NCBI RefSeq assembly: GCF_001592205.1
Contig: NZ_BCWM01000016.1
Coordinates: forward strand, 26,612 to 90,611
From: Brevundimonas vesicularis NBRC 12165
GTDB lineage: Bacteria > Pseudomonadota > Alphaproteobacteria > Caulobacterales > Caulobacteraceae
Direction: 5' to 3'
DNA: 64,000 nt
Shown piece after piece: positions 58,433-64,000 of the stretch. A model generated the notes under the pieces. It worked only from the letters and a program-made list of their open reading frames with translations. It searched no databases and was not told the origin of the DNA. Made by a program: the position numbers and the translations under genes. How positions within the stretch are numbered: the first letter of the stretch is position 1; each line of letters begins with the position of its first letter.

Positions 58433-60355
58433 CTAGACCGCTTGCTCCTTTACGCCTGCCTCTTTGAGCGCCTCGAAGATTTCGCCGATCTTGGTGTTGC
58501 GGTCATATCCGCAGCGGGTCATCATCAAGCGGTCGCGTGCTCGCGACGCTGCGACGAAGAACACTGAACGGCCTTCCGAGGGGTTCTTTGAAAAGCTCCA
58601 CCATTGATCGTCGTTCAGCCCCAGCAGGATCACTAGGCTGTACTCAAGGCCCTTGCTTTTGGTGATGGTGAGAAGCGGCGTCTGACCTGCGCCGCGGAAC
58701 CGTTCGGCGACCTCGACCCATGTACCCGGGGTCGCTGCACATTCAAGTAGGAAGGTCTTGGTGGCCTTACGGATTCGGTCGAAGAAGTCGCCGGACGCGT
58801 ACTGGGGCGAAATGGATTTGAGCCGATCAAGCTGCAGGAAGGCTTCGATTTTTTCAAGTTTCTTCTCGATGGCCGCCGCGGTAGCCAACCCCTTGACCCT
58901 GTTAGCATCGTGGAACGCGGCGAGAGACAGCGCCTGAGTGCGCTCGGTTTCGGGGTCATCGTCCTGGATCGAGCCCGAGACCGTCGCTAGGTGCGTCAAG
59001 GCTACGGTCCAAAGCGTACCGCCATGGCGGCGGGTCAGGAGCTCGAGCAAATCGACCACGACGCGGGAATAGGCTTCCGTCATGAGATCCTGTATGGCCG
59101 CGCCGCCGACATCCCGATCTTCGTTCCTGAAGGCCACGCCTGCAGCCGCGAAAGCTGGCCCCAAGCGTCGCTCCCAATCGACGGCCTTCTGACGCACCAA
59201 GAGGCCGACTTGGCGTGGGTCGACCCCTGCAGCGATCGCCTTCGCCACCTGATCGGCGGCAGCGGCCGCTTCACCCCCCTCGTCCCTTGCGACCAGAATC
59301 GCGCAAATTTCTTCGTCCGGGATGGCCGGTGCCGGCCTGACCGCGATGAAATCGGGTTCGGTCGGCGCCAGACGTTGTTTGAGCCCGTTGAGAATTTTCA
59401 CGATCCGCTCGTTGCTGCGGAAGTTCTGGGACAGGACTACCCGCGCCAGATCCTCGGGACGTCCCAGGAAATCGGCCGAGAAGGCGTCGAAGACGTCATC
59501 TCTGGCGCCTGCCCAACCCATGATCCGCTGCTTGTCGTCCCCGACCGCCACTAACGAGGCAGAGCTGTCCTTGAAGATTGTCGCGATCAGGTCGTACTGA
59601 ACCGACGTCGTGTCCTGAAACTCGTCGAGAAAGACGTGTCCGTAGGTGGCGCAGAGAGCCCTGCGGATTTGCGGATTGGTGGTGACGATCGCCTGGGCCA
59701 GACGTCCAATCATCGGGAATCCCAGCAGCGGATCGGGACTGGTCAGGGCTGCCCGCAGCTGTACCAGCTGCAGGAACTGGGCGTGGTCGGCAATGGTCAA
59801 CGGCTCCAGTCTCAATGCCTGGATAGCCGTATTGAACCCGTCGAGACTCACGCCATGGATCCCGCTCTCGGTCGGATTCTTCCCGATCAAGGCTTTGGCC
59901 CACTGTGCTGGATGGCCGTCAAACGACAATCCGGAGGCGGCGAAGCGCTGAAGGTCCAGAAGCGCGTCTTTTCCGACGAAGGGCGCGATGCCATAGGCGC
60001 CGTTCAAACAAAGATGGGCGGGCAAGGCTCGCCAGAACCGATCCAAGATCTGCTTCGCGAAGGCGTCGAATGTCATCGAGTCAAGACGGCGAGCGAGATC
60101 CAGGCCACAACGACGCTCGACCCGGTCCCGCAGATTACTGGCAGCGTCCCGCTTGAAACTGATGGCGAGGATACGCCGAGGAAACTGAGAGCTTCCAGTT
60201 TGCAACAGATAGGCTGCCCTTTGCCCGAGCAGTTCAGTTTTACCCGTCCCAGGCCCAGCGACGACCAGAGCGCTGCCGCGGACCTTCACGGCGTTCAATG
60301 CGCCACTCTCCAGGCCGGCGACGCCGATCGGCTTCCAGTCTCGCCGCTCGATCAT
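58433..60355 (-). CDS. UvrD/Rep-like superfamily 1 helicase (GajB-like)
   Basis: 640 aa. SF1A motifs run in order: Walker A VVAGPGTGKTELL (K39), motif Ia near ILAISFKRDAA, motif II FLDEFQDTTS, motif III AVGDDKQRIMGWAGA, motif IV SQNFRSNERIV, motif V ITKSKGLEYSLVI and motif VI FFVAASRARDRLMM. All look intact. Its ATG overlaps by 4 bases the stop of the OLD-family nuclease gene, so the two are made together. That pairing defines class 2 OLD/Gabija systems; it is longer than the Bacillus GajB. Confidence 0.85.
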   Translation of the reverse strand: MIERRDWKPIGVAGLESGALNAVKVRGSALVVAGPGTGKTELLGQRAAYLLQTGSSQFPRRILAISFKRDAASNLRDRVERRCGLDLARRLDSMTFDAFAKQILDRFWRALPAHLCLNGAYGIAPFVGKDALLDLQRFAASGLSFDGHPAQWAKALIGKNPTESGIHGVSLDGFNTAIQALRLEPLTIADHAQFLQLVQLRAALTSPDPLLGFPMIGRLAQAIVTTNPQIRRALCATYGHVFLDEFQDTTSVQYDLIATIFKDSSASLVAVGDDKQRIMGWAGARDDVFDAFSADFLGRPEDLARVVLSQNFRSNERIVKILNGLKQRLAPTEPDFIAVRPAPAIPDEEICAILVARDEGGEAAAAADQVAKAIAAGVDPRQVGLLVRQKAVDWERRLGPAFAAAGVAFRNEDRDVGGAAIQDLMTEAYSRVVVDLLELLTRRHGGTLWTVALTHLATVSGSIQDDDPETERTQALSLAAFHDANRVKGLATAAAIEKKLEKIEAFLQLDRLKSISPQYASGDFFDRIRKATKTFLLECAATPGTWVEVAERFRGAGQTPLLTITKSKGLEYSLVILLGLNDDQWWSFSKNPSEGRSVFFVAASRARDRLMMTRCGYDRNTKIGEIFEALKEAGVKEQAV

Positions 60356-62403
60356 GCAAGCGGTGCTTCAAGCGACGTGCGAACGTGCGCGACCAGCCGT
60401 TGAAGAACGGGCGGGCAATAAAACTCAATGTCGAGATCTTCGAGTTCGCCCAAGGCGGCCAGGTGGACGGCGGGTTTTCCTCGGTCACCCAGGAACAGGT
60501 AAGCGTACCAAGGGAACAGCGCCATTTCCGGCACGCCGGCGTACGCGACCGGCCCAAGACCTTCATCGCCAAGCACGCGCTCCGCGGCTTTGAGTTGGCG
60601 CGTTGGATCTTCGGGCGTGCGCGGCCCCGTTCCCCCCGGGGGAAGCGTTTTATAAGCGGTCGGAAACGCCTGGAGCATCAGCATATCGAGGTCGAGTAAG
60701 GACGACATGAAAATGCCTTGGGACTCGAAAGCCTCGGACCATGTCTTGATCACCGCGAGATCGATCACGCCGCCCAGCGATGGGTCGGGTCGCGAGTTCG
60801 TCAGGGCTGTCTCAACGTTGTTCTGCTCGACGGACGTCAGTGAGCGGCTAGACTTCTCCAGGGCCGTCGCTGCCGCCTTGAACTGCTGAAAGTCGCCACT
60901 GCTACGGCCTAGGTCGAGGTCGAGCAAGGTGGTGCTCGGTATGCCCAACTGCTCGACCAGCCGCCAGAAATGCTGGATGTGGCGCCCGCCAATTGGGACG
61001 ATCGCCACGAAGGATCGGTCGATGGGAACACCCAGAGCCTCGGCCAAGCGCGGGATAACAATCTCCTCGGAGGGGCCTTCGCCGAAGATTGCGTGGCGGG
61101 CGAAGTAAATCTCGGGATGTGCGCGCACCGCCTCGCGCACGAATTTCGCCGCCTCGGTATCGCTTGCAGGTAGGACGAGCCGCGAGATCGTCGACGCACC
61201 AGTCGCCTGGATGCGTCGGACGTGGCGGATCGCGGTCGGCTCGATCCGACCCACGATGGCTGGCGCGTGGCTAGTGACGACGCCTTGGACCCGCCCGGTA
61301 GCGGTCAGCGCTTCCAGTTGGGTCAGGAGCCGCGACAAGAAGTAAGGCGCTAGGTGGTTTTCCGGCTCCTCGAACGCGAACACCGTCAAGGCAGGCGCGC
61401 GAGCGAATTCCGCTTGAAAGGCGATTTCGTCACCTGCTGCAGCCGACTTCTCGAGGTCGAGCTTTAGGTCCAGAAGCGCTTTGACCAAAGCGAAGTGGAA
61501 GAGCGATCGCTGACCATCGCTGAGATCTTCCACACCCATAACTCGTCCCGTGGATGACGGCGTCAGCATCATGGTGGCTGCCCTCACGATCTGCTGTAGA
61601 TCTGGGGCCAGGACCGACAGGGAGGCAGTCGTGCCGGTCTCCGCAGTATTCAGATTTGACCAGCATGCGTTGATGGCGGCGTTGACCTGACCCAGCGCGG
61701 CCTCTTGGTCGAGCTCTTTCGCCGCCTCTGAGATCAAGGCGTTGATCTGGTCCTTCTTTTCCCACTTCACGGCCTTCATCAGACTTCGGCCCAAGCTCCG
61801 AACGGTCAGTTGGGTCAGAGCGGTCACATCGCGCGACGCCGGGATGTAGCGAACCAGAACTTGGCCCCGGTCGCTTGCGGAGACCTTCTTCTTGCGGAGC
61901 GGGTCCACGTCGCCGAATGCAACTGGGTCCGGACTGAGAATCCAGTAGAGGTTTTCTTCGACGACTCCGTCGAGGGTTCCGGCCATTTGCCAGGTCGCTT
62001 CGAGTCGGACGTGCGCAGTCGGCGGATCGCCGGCATGGTCGACGATCATATGCCGGAAGGTCGGCGGCACCGTCTTTTCGGCGTCGACGCTCGCATCAGC
62101 GAGTTCCGGGAAGTGGAACGTCGCCTCAATGAACAGACGTCTCTCCGCCGCACTCTCCAGGCGCTGGCCTGGTGGCACAAAGAAATCAGCAGGCTGCACG
62201 CTGCGCTCGTCGCGGGTCTCGCCGAACAGTCGCAAGAGAGCCTGGATGAGGGAACTTTTGCCGGCGCCATTCCGGCCGATGAAAACGTTCGTAGCCGCCT
62301 CGAGGTCGAACTCGACCGGGCATGGACCGAGTAGGTCTTCCAGGTCTGGCTGCGTCGATGCGAAGCTTCGGAAGTTCCACAGTTTCAGCTTGGCGATATG
62401 CAT
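60352..62403 (-). CDS. OLD-family ATPase/TOPRIM nuclease (GajA-like)
   Basis: 683 aa. The ABC-type ATPase has IAKLKLWNFRSF at the start, Walker A GRNGAGKSS at 43-51 (K49), signature LSDGQRSLFHF, Walker B VFAFEEPENHLAP and H-loop VVTSHAP. The TOPRIM domain follows with IFGEGPSEEIVIPRL (catalytic glutamate) and LLDLDLGR (DxD). In Gabija, GajA is a nucleotide-regulated nicking nuclease. It is first in a two-gene unit with the UvrD-like helicase and divergent from the synthetase-domain gene. Confidence 0.85.
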   Translation of the reverse strand: MHIAKLKLWNFRSFASTQPDLEDLLGPCPVEFDLEAATNVFIGRNGAGKSSLIQALLRLFGETRDERSVQPADFFVPPGQRLESAAERRLFIEATFHFPELADASVDAEKTVPPTFRHMIVDHAGDPPTAHVRLEATWQMAGTLDGVVEENLYWILSPDPVAFGDVDPLRKKKVSASDRGQVLVRYIPASRDVTALTQLTVRSLGRSLMKAVKWEKKDQINALISEAAKELDQEAALGQVNAAINACWSNLNTAETGTTASLSVLAPDLQQIVRAATMMLTPSSTGRVMGVEDLSDGQRSLFHFALVKALLDLKLDLEKSAAAGDEIAFQAEFARAPALTVFAFEEPENHLAPYFLSRLLTQLEALTATGRVQGVVTSHAPAIVGRIEPTAIRHVRRIQATGASTISRLVLPASDTEAAKFVREAVRAHPEIYFARHAIFGEGPSEEIVIPRLAEALGVPIDRSFVAIVPIGGRHIQHFWRLVEQLGIPSTTLLDLDLGRSSGDFQQFKAAATALEKSSRSLTSVEQNNVETALTNSRPDPSLGGVIDLAVIKTWSEAFESQGIFMSSLLDLDMLMLQAFPTAYKTLPPGGTGPRTPEDPTRQLKAAERVLGDEGLGPVAYAGVPEMALFPWYAYLFLGDRGKPAVHLAALGELEDLDIEFYCPPVLQRLVAHVRTSLEAPLA

Positions 62404-62615
62404 TCTGTTTTCCGAGACTTGAAGCGGAGAGCCGCACGGTTTCTCGCCCCCCTGCAGAACCTGAACGAATCGAGAGTCACTCTAGGTTGTCGAGGGCGAG
62501 GCGATAGTCTAGCGATTCAGGCGACCGGTGTGGGCCAAGACATACTTCGAGATCCAAGCGTCTGGATACGACCATCAGCGTCTAGTTTGGATGATTGACG
62601 GAAAGTCGCCACGCC
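62404..62615. promoter_or_regulatory. Shared divergent promoter region
   Basis: The 212 bases separate the starts of the GajA-like gene (minus) and the RelA/SpoT-domain gene (plus), so promoters of both must lie here. No clear -35/-10 pair, operator or long repeat could be assigned with confidence. Confidence 0.45.
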
Positions 62616-63716
62616 ATGCCATCGCTGGATTTCGACGCTGAGAAAGCCGCTTTTCGCGTTTTCTACGACGACTACGCTCACACGCTTGACGGGGCGGTCG
62701 AGTCATTTCTGACCCTAATCCGTTCACTACTCGCTGACGGAGAATACGGGTTCGCCGTGGCGACGGGCCGGGTGAAGGATCGCGAAGAGTCGATCAAGAA
62801 GTTTCAACGTAAATACCAGACGGAGCTGGAGGACGCCCAGACGCCCTACGAGATCAGGGACCACATCACCGACCTGATCGGCCTGCGGCTTGTCTGTCTC
62901 TACGAGGATGAGATCGAGCCGATCGGCGAACTCATCCGGGCTCAGTTCAAGACCCTCGGCGTGACCGACAAGATCGCACAGATCGAAAGCACCGAGGACG
63001 CTTTTGGATATAAGGGTCTACACCTTGATCTGAGACTCGATGCGGTTCGCGCGGGCATGCCGGAATACCGCCTGTTCGCGCCGTTCAGATTCGAGCTCCA
63101 GATCCGCACGATCATCCAGGACTCCTGGAGCGCCCTAGATCACAAGATCAAATATAAGAAGTCGATACCTGCGCCCCTCAAGAGGCGGATCAACACCCTT
63201 GCAGCGCTCTTCGAGCTTGCCGACCGGGAGTTCCGACACGTCCGGGACGCCACCCTGGCGGAGATCGAAAAAGCGCGCGTCGAGGGGGAACAGGAGGAGG
63301 CCGCCGCGGCGATGCCGGCACCACAGGGCGCGGCCTTGCCGGCCGTCGTCGAGCCTCGACACGCGACACTTAACACGTTTCAATTCCTGCGGATTGCGCA
63401 GCACTTTTTCCTGGATTTCGAATTCGAAGCTCACAAGGCGGACGGCTTCACCGCGGAGATCATCCTACACGAGCCATCCATCACTCGCGGCAAGTTCAAC
63501 TTTTACCTGCGCGAGAACATTGCACTTGTTCGCAGGTACCGAGCGTCTCTGATGGCGGACGACGCCAGCAAGGGGTTCAACGCTTATACGACGATACGTC
63601 TGTGCCTCTACGCAGGCGACCCCGACCTGTTCTCCGGCATGGTGACGAAAGGCATCCGGGAGACTTTCGACACCTGGCGGCGCGAACAGGACACCGGGGC
63701 GGCCGCCGGTGGCTGA
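62616..63716 (+). CDS. Stand-alone RelA/SpoT synthetase-domain protein
   Basis: 366 aa from ATG 62616 (a TTG at 62595 is in frame). The SYNTH domain covers about residues 20-200: R52-V-K54...S59..K62, DLIGLR (86-91), GYKGLH (131-136) and FELQIRT (159-165) with SWSALDH after it, so the ATP/GTP site looks complete. There is no HD hydrolase domain, nor TGS or ACT. A ~30-residue alanine/proline/glutamate linker leads to an unrecognised ~115-residue C-terminal domain. It may make (p)ppGpp or, like toxSAS/CapRel proteins, pyrophosphorylate another target; neither is shown. No separate antitoxin gene is seen downstream. Confidence 0.82.
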   Translation: MPSLDFDAEKAAFRVFYDDYAHTLDGAVESFLTLIRSLLADGEYGFAVATGRVKDREESIKKFQRKYQTELEDAQTPYEIRDHITDLIGLRLVCLYEDEIEPIGELIRAQFKTLGVTDKIAQIESTEDAFGYKGLHLDLRLDAVRAGMPEYRLFAPFRFELQIRTIIQDSWSALDHKIKYKKSIPAPLKRRINTLAALFELADREFRHVRDATLAEIEKARVEGEQEEAAAAMPAPQGAALPAVVEPRHATLNTFQFLRIAQHFFLDFEFEAHKADGFTAEIILHEPSITRGKFNFYLRENIALVRRYRASLMADDASKGFNAYTTIRLCLYAGDPDLFSGMVTKGIRETFDTWRREQDTGAAAGG

Positions 63717-64000
63717 CCAAAAAGCCTCGACCAGCAGACAGCTAGAGCAGGTAGAGCATCAGTGAATATATCCCACCTGGGCGGCCGGTATCGGCATGAC
63801 ATCCTCCTGTGGAGGTGCGATCTAAGCATCAAGAGGGAGGCGGCTGTGACTTTTCAACTTCATCCGTCGGTCTCGACACCGCGCCCCTTGTGCAGAGAGG
63901 AATGTCCGAAGGTCTCCAGCGGCTCGGATTGAGACGTAGGTAGCGCACCCGAGAGCGTAGCTTTGGTTCACACGAGCAATGTCGTGTTCACGTGACGTGA
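63717..64000. other. Right-end gap without a gene
   Basis: 284 bases to the window edge. No open frame with a recognisable product or good start. Whether the defence island continues, or a boundary element lies just beyond, cannot be seen. Confidence 0.5.

Noticed and set aside
62616..63716. Small antitoxin gene paired with the synthetase-domain protein
   Set aside because: No supported short gene lies immediately downstream within the window; the upstream neighbour is the divergent GajA-like gene.
47810..64000. CRISPR array, integrase, transposase or tRNA attachment site in the island
   Set aside because: None of these could be recognised on either strand; no regularly spaced direct repeats seen.

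Overview
The window is high-GC DNA from an alphaproteobacterium. The order rsh, pyrE, pdxJ, acpS, lepB, rnc, era, recO, parC, together with the many 4-base stop/start overlaps, fits Caulobacterales, most probably Brevundimonas or a close relative. The genus is inferred from protein resemblance and gene order; I could not run a search.

Positions 1-47809 are compact chromosome core. 128-3292 is a translationally coupled TetR regulator plus FecCD-type ABC importer. 3286-12059 holds a lytic transglycosylase, dapA, smpB, a family-5 uracil-DNA glycosylase, an NYN-domain protein, folK, rpoZ, the bifunctional (p)ppGpp enzyme rsh and a LOG-family protein. 12110-18949 is the pyrE-pdxJ-acpS-lepB-rnc-era-recO cluster, with a serine hydrolase and an NTF2-like protein between era and recO. 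18946-29098 carries a DipZ-type thiol-disulfide protein, parC and parE (convergent), a FAD-linked oxidase, an O-antigen-ligase-like membrane protein and metC. 29179-35160 carries two transporter genes, a sulfurtransferase, a cyclopropane-fatty-acid synthase and a photolyase. 35272-39712 is an LPS inner-core set (kdsA, hldE, hldD) ending in a DUF3089 protein that lacks its nucleophile. 39788-47809 has qmcA/nfeD, an MFS pump, rnhA, tatABC, glnB-glnA and nnrD.

From about 47810 to the right end the content changes to what looks like an anti-phage defence island. Two giant STAND-type NTPases face each other tail to tail with 31 bases between their stop codons. One (1790 aa) has a Cap4/DUF4297-like nuclease-like N terminus, the other (1504 aa) an Mrr-like one; both resemble Avs-type phage sensors. 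They are followed by a Gabija-like pair (OLD-family ATPase/TOPRIM nuclease with a 4-base overlap to a UvrD-like helicase) and, divergently, by a stand-alone RelA/SpoT synthetase-domain protein that lacks the hydrolase domain and could be a small-alarmone-synthetase-type effector. No integrase, transposase or tRNA boundary was recognised; the right edge of the island probably lies outside the window.

The island is the strongest candidate for an undescribed system: the two convergent STAND nucleases with different effector folds, and the alarmone-synthetase-like gene sharing a promoter region with the Gabija-like operon. The domain assignments rest on motifs read by eye.
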